Source: Lineus longissimus
Taxonomy: Eukaryota > Nemertea > Pilidiophora > Heteronemertea > Lineidae
Direction: 5' to 3'
DNA: 64,000 bases
NCBI RefSeq assembly: GCF_910592395.1
Contig: NC_088321.1
Coordinates: 2,792,001 to 2,856,000 of the forward strand
Position 1 is the stretch's first letter; each line of letters starts with the position of its first letter. Shown here piece by piece: positions 41,833 through 54,200 of this stretch. The translations under genes and the position numbers were made by a program. Under the pieces are notes generated by a model. The model had not been told where the DNA came from. It worked only from the letters and a program-made list of their open reading frames with translations, and made no database searches.

Positions 41833-42965
41833 CTGAAAGAGAGAATAAAGAATTGTAACATTAACTGGTTGGTCACAAATTTGAAGCAAGTCAATGCATT
41901 GATGGTTTTAACAGTTTTAAGTTACTTTACAGATGTTTCAAAAAACCTCGTCCAAATCATGTCAGATACTCTTCATATCGGGAGGCCATGACAATGTCAT
42001 TAACTGAAATAGAGTGAGCGGCTTTTTACCTCAATATGTTTGTACTTCCCTTGTTTCATTATTAGCAAACCATACTTTGAACATTTTTTGTCTTTTTAAA
42101 ATTTGGCTTTTAGTATTAGAAGTAAGAAAGACATGATTTTTGTTAATCTCTGCCCTCAAAGGGTCAATGAATTCCTCGCGTGGGAATTTGCTTTCCCGCT
42201 CTCCGAAATGCAGTGTTGTTTGCCGAGAAATGGGAGTCCGAAGCCTTACAAATGACGCATTTTCTCTCCAGATGTTCTAATTTTTCGAAGCGATGTTAAG
42301 AAAAGACGTTGAATGTACCCTTTGTATTATTAAAGTCGTCCACCATCGTGGTTGATTTGGGCTATATTCCTAGACTCTAAAGCAACAAGGAAAAACATTT
42401 CTGTGTTGATGCATGGCTCCAGGCAGTGCATATATTCATGCATTTCTCCATATGTGGAGGATCTCCGGGCTCTGGGTAACTCGCGTCCAGTTAAAACATT
42501 GGAATAGTGTTTCAGTCAGCTTTTAAATCATGAATTTTATATGCAGTTGGGTGGTGGAAACTACTAGAAACTGTAATAATTAAAGGTGACTGGAAGTAAA
42601 AAAATTGGTAAAATTACCCTAACAATGCCATTGGTAATTTAAGAGTCAAAATGCAATACTTAATTTACCATATAGAAATAATTTAACACACAAAATATGC
42701 AATATTGATGTGGTGAGTTTTTGCTTAAAATTCCACACATCTTGCATTAAGACTGTCTGTTCGATAAACCAAAAATTCAAATGCAAATACACAATAGCAC
42801 ATTGGTCAATGAAAGCTCTGACATGTCGGAGATTTCGATTTGTTGATTTCATCTTAGACCTGAAGCCGAAAACGGATACATTTGGCACCAAATGTTGACA
42901 TACCAATAATGGAACATTGCAAAAGTAAGCAATATGTGACGATTGGTTACAAGAATACTTTTGGT
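41833..42965. other. Spacer, nothing recognised
   Basis: Apart from the flank homologous to the block-1 region, no exon, RNA gene or repeat was identified. Confidence 0.45.
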
Positions 42966-44090
42966 TTTTAGCTCACCTCTTAGCAGAGGTGAGCTTATCC
43001 CATACCGTGGCGTCCGTCGTCCGTCGTCGTCGTCGTCGTCGTCGTCGTCCGTCGTCCGTTAGCAGGGCACGTTTCGTAACTGTTAGAGCTATTGAGTTCA
43101 AACTTGGTACACATGTACCCTTATGTAATGACACCTGGGAGACCAAGTTTCGGTCCGATTCGTTTCATGGTTTGGCCACCAGGGGGACAAACGTTAAAAG
43201 TGAAAATATGCAATATCTCCCTTAATAGTAGTCGGGAAATTTTGAAAAAAATATGGTAGGTACTTCTAGCAAAGGTGCATCATATATCCTCCGGGTTTTT
43301 GATTTGACCTCCTTTTCAAGGTCACAGAGGTCAAATGGTGTAAATTAGCCGTTAGGATGTAACGATGGCACGTTTCTAAACTGCAATGACTATTGATACC
43401 AAATTTGGTACACATTTACCCCTTAGTCAGGTGATCTCAGGGACCAAAGTTTGGTCCAATATGATTCACCACTTGACCACCAGGGGGCAAAATCCAAAAA
43501 CCTTAAAAATGTGATTAATCCTTAACTTCTTGCCCGATTGCCACCAATTTGATATCATGGGTACATCTAACCACCATACAGTATATGTCACACAGGTTTT
43601 TAATTTGACCTTCTTGTCAAGGTCACAGAGGTCAAATGGCGTAAATTCGCCGTCAGGCCGTAACTATGGCACGTTTCTTAACTGCAATGACTATTGATCA
43701 CAAATTAAGTACACATGTACCCCTTGGTCAGGTGATCTCAGGTACCGAAGTTTGGTGCGATATGATTTGCCGTTTGGCCTCCAGGGAGGGGGCCAAATCC
43801 TAAATTCTTCAAAATGCCATTATTCCTAGTAATGACTTGCCCGATTGGCACCAATTTTATATCATAGGTACATCTAATTCTAACAACCATTCAATGTGTC
43901 ACCCGGGTCTTCTTTGATTTGACCTACTTTTCAAGGTCACAGAGGTCGAATGTACTGTAAATTGGCCATTTTGGGGAAATTGTAATTGCTTGGACCTACA
44001 TCAAACCTAACACTACATGACACAAGACCATGCTCTTTGTCCATCTTTCCTCCACATGAGGTGAGCACAATGGCCCTGGCCATTTCATTT
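42966..44090 (+). mobile_element. AGCTCACC dispersed element, full-length-looking copy
   Basis: The left end TTTTTAGCTCACCTCTTAGC...GAGGTGAGCT folds into a hairpin. A (CGTC)n tract and TTAGCAGGGCACGTTTCGTA follow. The interior is three tandem units of about 300 bp, each containing a GACCTNCTT...AAGGTCACAGAGGTC block and a GTACACATGTACCCC block. The right end is GAGGTGAGCACAATGGCCCT, then GGCCATTTCATT. It is noncoding. At least five other copies or fragments are in this window. Confidence 0.8.
43319..43948 (+). promoter_or_regulatory. DR3 AGGTCA half-site pairs inside the AGCTCACC element
   Basis: AGGTCACAGAGGTCA at 43319-43333 and 43620-43634, and AGGTCACAGAGGTCG at 43934-43948, are direct repeats of the nuclear-receptor half site spaced by three bases. 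Each is preceded by an inverted TGACCT. They match the known DR3 consensus, but binding is not shown. Repetition in each 300-bp unit means the element spreads such sites. Confidence 0.45.
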
Positions 44091-44628
44091 TATAAAGATG
44101 AAACGAAACGCACACCAAAAATAAATCTAACTTACGCAGGGCTGCCTACCCTTACGTTTTTGGCGTAATAAATACGATTTGAGTGCCGATTTTACACATT
44201 ACGCATAGCACTCTGATTTTACGCCCCTAAGCATTTCCAAAATACGACTTTTAAAAAAAACCATTACACATTGTAGCCTTGTAAATAAAGATCTATTGTT
44301 GCTGTCTTTGTTCATTTATTTATATAATCCTAATAAGATAATGTTATGTTTCTGCCCGTTTTGAAATATTATTTCAAAAATGAGTTCGGCCCTTGGAATC
44401 AAAGTAAGGCCCCGTACCAAACGCAACGCCGGCCGGCCGCACATGTCACTCAGTAATTTATGCAACATTTTAGAAGCACTCGAGCGCCGCGCTGTGTTAA
44501 AAAAGTAAACTAATATCAACCTTAGCGGCTGGAAGATCTGCTGACGTCCTAAATATCACACGTCCCGTAATGCATAACAGATGGCGCGTGGAACGAGGTC
44601 AGCAGACGGGTAGACAGTGAATGGAAAC

Positions 44629-45364
44629 ATGTCGTCTGCCAAGAAGAGGAAGGCGCCAGCTGCGGTTTCTAGCTTCGATGTCGACGATGACAGGAGCGAC
44701 ATGTCGGATGATGACAGTGTTATGATTGATGATGATGATGCTGGGCCTCAACGTGCTGCAAAGAAGAAACCCACAGGTCAGCGGTTCAACAACAAATACT
44801 GCGATTTTCCGGGCATCTCTGCAAGTGACAGGGGGAAGAAGTATGCACGATGCTCGTACTGCAAATCTGATTTTTCGATTGCCCATTCGGGTTCATATGA
44901 TATTGAGCGTCACCAAAAAGGTAAAAAGCACACTGATATGATGAAGGCTGCAAAGAATACCCACAATGTGGGGGATTTCTTCCACCAACGCAACGAAGCA
45001 CTTGACCTTCAAGTTGTCAAAGCAGAGACAATAATGACTGAATTCATCGTCAAGATGAATCTGCCGCTGACGGCGGCCGATGAGTTTACCAAGGTGGTTA
45101 AGGAAGCGTTTCCGGACTCCAAAATTGCTAAATTGTATGGTTGTGGCCGGTCGAAGACAACTGCTATTGTAAAACACATGGCTGCAGAGATTAAAGACGA
45201 GATGAAGGAGAAGATGAAGACTGGGGCGTTCTCGATAGCCACAGATGGGTCCAATGACCAAAAGGAAAAACAGTTTCCAGTGGTGGTCAGCAGCTCTTCG
45301 ATTGAGGATGGTGTGACGGTTCAACTACTGTCAGTACCTGTTCTAGAAGGGGTGCCAGCTACAG
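44629..45364 (+). CDS. hAT transposase exon 1: acidic N-terminus, BED-like finger, start of catalytic core
   Basis: The first in-frame ATG is at 44629 (MSSAKKRKAPAAVSSFDVDD). The longer open frame from 44617 would need a GTG start. An acidic stretch and a KKK cluster (possible nuclear signal) lead to a BED-type finger, CSYCKSDFSIAHSGSYDIER followed by HQKGKKH, that would bind the element ends. Helical segments follow, then FSIATDGSNDQKEKQFPVVV with the first catalytic Asp. The exon ends with VPAT plus one base at a GTAAGC donor. With exons 2 and 3 the total is 2112 bases, or 703 residues plus stop. All phases agree. Confidence 0.9.
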
Positions 45365-46054
45365 GTAAGCTCTATCCTTCCTTATCAGTCTTGTATTGGT
45401 GTAGCCTTCACATATAGGCCTATATCTCATTTGAGGTTAATGATTGATATAGTAGTAGTATTGACTCTGCTTACTCACTTCATTTGTATGTTTCTACTAA
45501 CTTTCATTGTATTGTAATCTTATATTTTTGTATGTTTTCTTTTTAAATGCCATACTGTCTCTGTACACTTTAGTGCAATAAAATAATTGTAATTGTAATT
45601 GATAACTGTTACCTGATATACAGTATGATACCTATAATACGTGACGGTCTAGGCTACCTCCCATTCAGGGTTTCCGCCAGGATTTTTTTTGAGGGTACGC
45701 CTCCCCCCAAAAAAAAAAATTTCAAATTTTTTTTTCTCAACATTTTTTATTTTTCATTTTAGACCTTTTATGTGTTTTCCAGGTGATTTTCATCACAAAT
45801 ATCAACTAGAACTGATATTTCTAGCTATTAAATATCTGGTCAACACATTTCTAGGTCTATAATGCAAAATAATTATATTTTGTTCAATTCTATGTGTAGG
45901 CCTACCCTAAACTTTTTTGAGGGTACGGGTTGTTTACCCTGTTTACCCTCTGGCGGAGACCCTGCCATTTTGTATCACAGCAGATTCTAATTGGCCAAGT
46001 TGCAGGAATCCTTTCATACATAAAAAGGAGTTATTATATATTTTGTAATTTCAG

Positions 46055-47056
46055 GCAAAAACATCTTCAACCTGTTGGATGCTGAAATGAAAGATGAGGA
46101 TGAGCCTATCCCTTGGTCAAATTGCTTGGCATTTGGCACAGATAATGCCAATGTAATGGTTGGTAACCGAAAGGGCGTATTTGCCTTTATGGTAGAGAAG
46201 AACAGTGACATATTTCTTTCTGGATGTCCCTGTCATTTAATACATCACGCAGCAGAAAAATTCGCCGCTGCCCTGCCGTTCAAGGTTGATGAAGTGCTTA
46301 CAGACACGTTTTTCTATTTGGATAAATCAAGCAACAGACTCATTGCATTGGACACTTACCAGAAACTCTATGATGTTGGACGACATACTAAGATTCTCAA
46401 GCATGTCTCTACTAGATGGCTTAGTGTAAGCCGGTGTGTTGATCGCATCCTAGAAAATTGGGAAGCACTATATAGCTTGTTCAAAGATGCTGCTGATGCT
46501 GAGACCAAGGCTGCTGGCAAAGAGCAGCCTGAGACAAGGGTTGGGCGTATGTACAGGTTCTATCGCTCGCCTACCAATAAACTATATTGTATGTTCCTGG
46601 AGAATGTGCTTGCGGTTTTCAATAAGACAAATGAGACACTTCAGTCCGAGGCTCCTCTTATCCATGTCCTACGGAGAACTCTCCATAAACTGCTCCGGGA
46701 CCTTCTGATCAGGTTTAAGTTGCCAGGAGCATTGAATGGGAGAACAGCTACTGGGGTGTCACTTGCAAATGGAGTTGGGCAAAAGCTGGATAACGATCTG
46801 ATCATTGGTGATAATGCCAGGGAAGCCATTGCCAGGAAAGCTGAAAACCGTCTGAGGGATTCCCGCATCAAGGAATTTTACGCCACCGCCAGACAATGCT
46901 TTCTGGAAGGTTGTCGCTATATAAAGGAGAAGCTTCACCTTGACGAAGAACTCTTAAGGCATGCTGAAGTAGTTGATGTTGATTTACGTCTCAATGGTGC
47001 CACATCTACTGACCTCCTGTACTTCATCAAAAGATTCCCTTGTCTTCTCCCTGAAG
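46055..47056 (+). CDS. hAT transposase exon 2: RNase-H fold core and insertion domain
   Basis: This follows acceptor TTGTAATTTCAG and completes Gly. It contains CLAFGTDNANVMVGNRKGVF (second catalytic Asp), SGCPCHLIHHAAEKFAAALP (the hAT CxxH motif) and HVSTRWLSVSRCVDRILENW (conserved TRWLS box). An alpha-helical insertion domain runs to KRFPCLLPEG. The donor is GTAGGT. There are no stops or shifts. The enzyme would cut the element out with hairpinned flanks, as known for hAT transposases. Confidence 0.9.
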
Positions 47057-47319
47057 GTAGGTCATCATCATGTTTCAACAAATGATCAAGGCAACCTGAG
47101 GGGCCGAGCTATTTTTTTTATATATACCTACATGCCGATAAAATTAATCTACTTTGATCACTGATTGATCTTATGTTTGGTATAATGTAATTGACTTTGT
47201 CTTGCAATTTCAGTGCTGGTGTTTCCTTTCAGACAATTCTTTTACAGGCATCCCTGAACTTTAATTGTTCCTTTAATAGTTAAATAACTTCATTGTTTGT
47301 GCAATTCTTATTATTTCAG

Positions 47320-47693
47320 GTGTTTCAAGAGAAACATTGGAGTTGGAATTTGCAGATTACCAGAGCTTAGATGTGCAACCCCATAAGAAAGACAGGATTG
47401 ATGCAACCTGGTCCGCCATTGGCCAAGTGAAGGATTCTACTGGGCATTTCACTTACAAGAACCTCGCACAAGTCATGCTTGGTATATGTACCATCCCACA
47501 TGCCAATGCAAGCTGTGAACGGATCTTCAGTTGCGTCCGTAAGAACAAAACGGACCAGAGAGCATCAATGGGGTCAAATACCCTTGATGCATTGATGGTG
47601 GTAAAGGGGAGATTGCTCAATGGTGGTAGGAGTGACTACTCGAGTGATAGATTGAAGAAGATCAAGTCTGCTTATTATAAAAGCCTGAAGTAG
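47320..47693 (+). CDS. hAT transposase exon 3: C-terminal dimerisation domain
   Basis: After acceptor TTATTATTTCAG it reads VSRETLELEFADYQSLDVQP, then YKNLAQVMLGICTIPHANAS and CERIFSCVRKNKTDQRAS, ending KSAYYKSLK and TAG at 47691-47693. HANASCERIFS carries the catalytic Glu and is the signature of the hAT dimerisation domain. Joining in phase 1 to exon 2 gives LPEGVSRETLE. Confidence 0.9.
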
Positions 47694-47710
47694 CCTACCA
47701 TTAGGAAAAT

Positions 47711-48025
47711 GTGTTCAAGACTGCTAGTAACTGTTCAGTCATGTTTATGTTAAAACAAGTTATAGACATTGTTCAGAGACAATAGACATTGTTCAAGACT
47801 GCTAGTAACTGTTCAGTCATGTTTATGTTAAAACAAGTTATAGACATTGTTCAGAGACAATAGACATTGTTCAAGACTGCTAGTAACTGTTCAGTCATGT
47901 TTAAGTTAAAACAAGTTATAGACATTGTTCAAGACTGCTAGTAACTGTTCAGTCATGTTTATGTTAAAACAAGTTATACATTATTATTATTATTGTCTCT
48001 CGACAATAGACATTGTTCAGAGACA
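47711..48025 (+). repeat. 78-bp tandem repeat in the hAT 3' region
   Basis: Units starting TTCAAGACTGCTAGTAACTG recur at 47714, 47792 and 47870 (78-base period), then at 47928 after a 58-base shortened unit lacking AGAGACAATAGACATTGTTC. The copies are almost identical, so the expansion is recent. It is noncoding. Confidence 0.85.
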
Positions 48026-48294
48026 ATAATGATGAAGGGGATTTCTCACCCCATCGATTTTGCTTACAAAAGGGTCAGCAATAAGGCTCCATTCAGTAAC
48101 TTGTGTACATGTATGGTGTATCATTCACGGTAATTGACATAAAATAAAATTACACATTTAGGTTCGAATTTTACTCTTTTTTAAAAATTGTTTATGCTTA
48201 CTATTTCAACATTACACATAGTTCCTTGATTTTACACATTTTTTTGGTCATGATTACACATTGAGCCAAGGTAGGGTAGGCAGGTCTGCTTACG

Positions 48295-51235
48295 GTAACT
48301 TCATGTTTATGTTAACCAGCATATTAACTCCGGAAAAGAATGACGACCTTCTGCCCTAAAAGCTCCTCATGATTGTTCCAAGTGGGTCTTTTAGGCTTGC
48401 CACACCGAATATATTTCAATACCTCTCCTAATATGCACTTGACAAATAAAAACATACTCGCGCCTAATTGATAGGTCTGGATCCTCCAACCTTGTCTCAG
48501 TGCTCCATTTTCAACTCTGAAATGCCGGTTAATCACGTGTTTTTGGCTGAATATTATTGAAAATATCGTCGCTCCCCCCGTGTCTCGCAAGGAATGTCGA
48601 AGTCGAAGTTCGAGAGCGGGATTTTTTGACAATCTGCCTCCCCCTCCCCCCGGAAATAATCCTGGCGTAAACCCTGCTTGTGAGCATTTGTTACCAGCAA
48701 TAGTAGCATGCTGGGGTATACATATTGAAAAATCCGTTGCGAGCTTTGCTGGCGGTTACCTTGCGAGCATGCTGGGGTATAAATGCGACGGCTCCAGTCA
48801 AGCTCGATTATTTTTCGTTCTTAATAAATGTGTGTACGAGCTGGTTTCCCCGATTGCGTTTCCGACAATACCTTGGCGAACTCTATGTAAGCCCTGCGCT
48901 GTTAATTTTTGTATGTGGTTGTGTGTGTGTTTCCTCTCCGGGGAATGTATCATAGAAGTAAATCGAACCAGTGTATTATTACGCTCTCATTTGCTTATAG
49001 AAATCGTTTCGGTGGCGTTTGGGAGCGAAACGATGCCATTGTATTGGAAGTGATACCTCAGTTTGTCGTTTACCACATGAAGTCAATAAATGGCCAAAAG
49101 TTCATTGCATAATCTTAATCAGGCTAAAGTTGGACCTGACATTTGCGGCTTATCCAATTATTAAATAGATATTTGACTAATAGGTCTCGCGGTATGATTT
49201 ATTGCCTCACTTTCTCTTTTCAGACAAAGACGATTTTTCGCCTGGGCCAGAATAAGGAATAAAGATGCGGTGGATACAAAATTGCAGCCCAAAACAATTT
49301 ACGGTAGCGCAGCTTCTTTTCCGGGGCACCTGCCTTAGTGAAGCTTTGTCTTCACGTGGGTTCTGAGGCTGAGTTTTCTGTCTTTCCCTGCCTTACCGGT
49401 ATATTTTGTGAACGGCATTACTACGGTACTACATTACTACTTGCTACCGAATTAACTCTTGAGCCCCCATTGTGTATGTCGCCTTTGAGGACTTCCTATC
49501 TGCTTCGGTATGAGCAAGGTTTGAAAGACAAGAAACTCAGTCCTCAGCCCACGTAATCGTATGGTGTCGATTACAATGATTTATTTTCTTATATGGTTCT
49601 CCCGACTGTCTCAGTTCTCATTTTGAAGAAAAAAAGGAAAAAAGGGAAGTTTCGCACCAAGATCTTAAATCTATGCGCTTCTTTTCTCCGCGTTTTGAAA
49701 GGTTTTTTCGGTATTTTTTTGGATATTTGAGGAGATCTCGGGTGAATAAGGAAACTATTTGCATGCCACACGGTTATCTATAGTGTAAGATTGTCCAATC
49801 ACTCCTTGCGAGACGATAGCTTTCGCCGAGGATGTCTTATCCTAATGATAAACCGAAGAAATGAATGTGATATGTTGGCGTTAATTATTTTCAAAGATAC
49901 AAACAGTTCGAACAATTTATCTTTGCATTACAATGCTTCAAATGAAAGCCATTCCAGTACAGTGCAGAGCCCAGTGGTCGAATCGTGCTGCAACTTTGTC
50001 GTCCGAATCTTCTCTATACTGATCTCTTGTCGCTCTCACACGGTGTCTGCAGAGAATGCCTCGCTTTTATTCGTGAACTGGCCGGGGGTAATGAATATAT
50101 TCAGTAGAAGATCAGAATGCGCATCAGGCGGGGGGGGGGGGGGGGGGGAAGTCACGGTCACTGCATGAATTATCGTAATTTTTCTGGTCCCACATTACCC
50201 CCTGGTTATGGCTCAGGCTTCCATTCGTTGACCGATTCATCTTTCAATGGTTGGTTGTACATCAGTCTCTCAATTTTGAAATTTTCTGTCGAGGGTGTCA
50301 TCCATCTGTCCCGTCTATAATTATTACTATGACTGCTTTGATTGTGTTTGGGAACCACATATATATGTCGTCCATGTGAAAACAACGCTTGGTTGTAGCA
50401 TCAGCCCGATAATACTGTCTTTCATCCTGACATTCTGCAGTGAGGTCCGACCCAAGAGTACTGGCAAAAGCTGTTAAAAATGTCCCTACACTTGAGCATA
50501 TAATATGTTTAACATCATTATCAAGATGTCTAGTCAGCAGGACAACTTTAACAAGTTAGGAATCTATGAGTTTGTGCTTATTTGCGGACAGGATCGACTG
50601 GCACCTGATATGCATCGTTCAAACATGACCCATGAGCGCAATCGGATTTTCGTGTGATCGCAACAGGACACCTTCCAAGGTATTCAGTAAATCAGAACCT
50701 TTGCCAAAGTATTAGTACAGAACGTTTCCTGAAAATTGACTAGACGGAAGTTGGTCGATTACTTCTCCGGACGCAGAACCGCATGATCACCGATGAAGTA
50801 TCTTGGGCATTCATGGCTTCTTATCTGTCTTGATACTGGGTATGTTTTGGGTAAGTTTTTAACCGTTTAAGACCGACCTAGAAGAAAATTAAAGGTATAA
50901 GCCCGGAAAAGAAGACGCTTTATAACTTTATTGATCATCGATTGTCCAACGGGAGCGGCAGCCAATTGGTAAATTTTCAGTTAAAACCTGTTTGATCGAT
51001 CGCATGCATGATGAATACGCTGGCCGGTGTATATGATGTACGCGGTAGCACGCTCAGAATACGTGGTGTCGCGGGAGAAGTAGTCCAGGCAGAAAGAAGT
51101 CCAAGTTGGTCCATAAAGCAGCAGAAGCACTTGTTCTCCTACAATGCCGATCAACCAAGCTACCGAGTGATTCGATGACAAGCAGCAGCTGTCGATCATC
51201 CACCACCAAATCGTCTAGGTTCAGACAGAGGAAGT
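48295..51235. other. Intergenic-like sequence with an LTR-like segment
   Basis: No gene was recognised. A duplicated word AGCATGCTGGGGTATA (about 48706 and 48766) is followed by TATAAATGCGACGGC and, about 45 bases later, AATAAATGTGTG. This arrangement (TATA, initiation, polyadenylation) looks like a solo LTR, but its borders and target duplication were not found. A run of about 17 G occurs at 50130-50148. Plus-strand frames up to 157 codons lack any recognisable motif. Confidence 0.4.
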
Positions 51236-54200
51236 TTTAGAAGCTGAAATGGTGAAAACTAAACAGATTGCTGAGCAACAGATACAGGAGGCTAGGATTC
51301 AAGCCGAGATAGCTCGAAAGGAGATCCACATTAGCATGAAGATGCGGTGCCAATTGGTAGACTTGAGAGCAGAGATGTGCGCTGTGCAGTCATACTCTGA
51401 AGACGATCCAAAGTAGAAGAACGGTTGAAAGAAGCAGCTCGCCGAACAGGCATCATTGCCTTGTATCAACTAAATTTGGCAAGCCTGGCTTGAATTGCCT
51501 AGCCCGGCTTGAATTGCCAAACAGGTAAAATATTCTACTTTGTTTTGCGAGCCAGAGACTTTACAACACATTAGCCAATATTAGAGCTGTGACGTCATAT
51601 TTGAATAAATATGCGCATAATTAACAATGGCTGATTTCTCGCTCTCGATTCAATTTCTTTTACTAAACTCGTGTTCTTGTCAGAATCGATGGACAGGAAT
51701 ATACACGTGTGTGTTATTTAAAGTAAGTGTAATAATTGCATTGGGTACATTGCTAAGGTCATTCGCTATAACTCCAGTAGTGTTGTTGACCGCTTTGCCA
51801 TTGAATGGTAATGAGCTCTTCAACGACTATACATATTAATGAGTTCGGCTCTCCGTCGCAGTTTGGAAAGCCAGGCTTGTCAATAGTCACTTCCTTGAAA
51901 GAATGGGCAGATGAAGATGTTGGGGTGTAAAATCATATTCAATTCAATCCAATTGTCGCCGAAAACGGATATGTTCAACCAGATAAGGACGAGAAACCAA
52001 ACCCGTTGTATTCCTGCACTGGTGAACTTACTCAGGATATGAGCGGTAAGCTTACGAAAGAAAGTCCAGAAGTCGTGCAGAGATCAACCAAATCAGCTGA
52101 CATTGGTGTGAAACAAGGGCTGCCACGTCTGTTGGTGAAGTTCAACCGGACTGGTCCATGCATACCCAAGGGATGATGCGAGATTACATCTTACTGCAAG
52201 GCACTGATGAAAGGGTTGCTTTTCAATCAAATCCACGCTGAATAACGTTGCAAAACCAGTTTCAGTCACAATTTCATACATTGGAAGCTCAAGCATGTCA
52301 AGCTACAGGGGGTGAACCGTGGTGTCCATACACAAGACCTACTTATCCACCATCGCCATGATATTCAGGGTCATGGTCATTCTAGACCAAGAGATGTATT
52401 ATCCAATGTCAGAGTGCTCCAGCTGTCATTCATTACTCGAGCCAAGGTCATCAGAATTTAGGCCAAGGACATTTGGGAGAGAGAGACGGTTCAATTCGAA
52501 TGATTCAGAGCCTTCCAGCCACTCCTCAGTATTAAAGCGAGGGGCATCATAATCCTGGTCAAGGTCATCACATCTTAAGCCATTCGTTGTCCACCTGAAG
52601 GCTCTTCAGCGCGCCTTGAGCTGCCAAAGTCAGAGATAAAGTGTTTCGATGGAGACCCCTTGATTATGCCAGGTTTATGATGGCGTTTAAGCAGAATGTT
52701 GAGACAAGAACATGTGACCCAGGGAAACTGTTCCAGCTTCTACGAAAAAACATTCCCATGGAAGGGCCAGCGATGCCATTGCGGACATACTTTTTTCAGA
52801 CCAGAGGCTAAGCACGACATTTGGTTAAACTTCGGGCAACCGCATCTGATGACAATGGAATTTTTTAAAAAGCTGAATTCACAGGGCGACATTAACTATG
52901 GTGACAGGCATGGAATAAGAAGGTACGCCGAGCTGTCTCTCCGTAGCGTTAACAAATAGAAGGGAAAGGATCATCAGACTACCTTTTGGACGCCGTTGCC
53001 AAGTTGCCGATGCAGGATCGTCGTGCTTGGCTGAGAGAGACCGCTTCAATCCGTGAAGAGTCGAAGAAAGTCAGTTTCGCCGATGCCTTTGATTTTGTCA
53101 AAGACTCTTGTGAGAAGTGAATGATACTGAATTTGTAGCGTGAATCATGATGAACGTAGGACCATTCACAAGGAGCGAGACAAACCACCAGCTGTGAAGG
53201 CGTACTTCATATCGAAGACAAAGACTGCTGATGCGACTAATTAAGGTGCATTCAATGCGCGTGCAGTGACGGTCCGGAGCACTGTATTTGATAGTGTTCT
53301 ACCATCCGGAAACTTCCATGGAAACAGAGGCAGGAAAAGTCAAAGGAGAAGGGCTGTGTTGCACCGGTCTAAATGCTGATGAAAAACTTAGCCAAGAAAG
53401 GCCCTTCACCGAGGGAATGTACGATGACAGGATGCAGGTCAACATCGAAACACCATACCCTTCTAAATTTTGATTATGACCAGCTCCATGACAATCAACA
53501 GCAATTCCTGCTCAGAGAAGCAGATAACAGGGTGTACTTCCTAGCCTTTCCCGTCATTATCAGGTCTCTAATCACTGGAAAAAAACCTGGGCAGGGATAG
53601 ACTCGTTTTGCAAGAACTGTCAATCAAGCAGGATAATAAGCGAGTTGAGTTGAAGACATTGAACGCAGTTAGTGCAGGCGAAATCACTACGATCAGCCTC
53701 AGCATTTCAGGATTAGATGGCAACAGCTGGTTTGAGATTCCAGAACTTTTCTCATGGGAGAAATTGCCCATTGGGAATAAACATTTGCCAACCAAGTAAA
53801 CCTGGTCAAATTACGAGCATCTCAGATATCTACCGGTCGCAGACACTCCAATTGAAAGGCTGAAGGTGTTGATTGAAGGCAGCATCCCATCTGCCTACAA
53901 GCAACTTGAATGGAGAGAAGGACCGTGACCGGACCAGGCCATCGCTGTAAGTTACCCATGGGACTGGACACTGCTTTGAGGTCCCACTTTAGCTGCAAGA
54001 GTGTAATCATGTCTCTGTAAAAGAACAGGAGATGAGCGAGATGCTCATGAGCTAGATTAGCTGAACTTGATGATCGAGTTGGAACCAAGTATCATTTCGA
54101 CAAGCCAACCTCAGCAAAAGATGTGATGCGAATCAGATTCTAAATGACATCCCCAGCAAAAGAGAGCTGGCACTAAAAAGACTTCAAGGAATCAGGACAA

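Larger units (their letters stand above)
44131..48294 (+). mobile_element. Complete hAT-superfamily transposon with 6-bp target duplication
   Basis: The body is 44137-48288 (4152 bp). The inverted ends are CAGGGCTGCCTACCC and CAGACCTGCCTACCC. The flanks carry CTTACG on both sides (44131-44136, 48289-48294). Subterminal TTACACAT words recur at both ends. It carries a three-exon transposase gene with no disabling change seen. Most hAT elements make 8-bp duplications. A 6-bp duplication recalls the hAT6 group, so that subgroup is the likely home. The CpG-rich 5' part before the ATG may be the promoter. Confidence 0.9.

Noticed and set aside
42989-43225. Arg-rich ORF (VRRRRRRRRRPSSV)
   Set aside because: It is the translation of the (CGTC)n microsatellite at the left end of the AGCTCACC element. 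The same artefact appears at 56647-57144.
44617-44628. Upstream start of the hAT transposase at 44617
   Set aside because: The codon is GTG. A eukaryotic mRNA would start at the first ATG, 44629.
48580-49053. 157-codon plus-strand ORF as a gene
   Set aside because: It runs through a poly-Pro/poly-C stretch and the LTR-like segment, with Cys-rich low-complexity content and no family resemblance.
50117-50320. Open frames across the poly-G run near 50130
   Set aside because: Frames on either side depend on the exact homopolymer length, which is error-prone, and encode only poly-Gly plus unrelated sequence.
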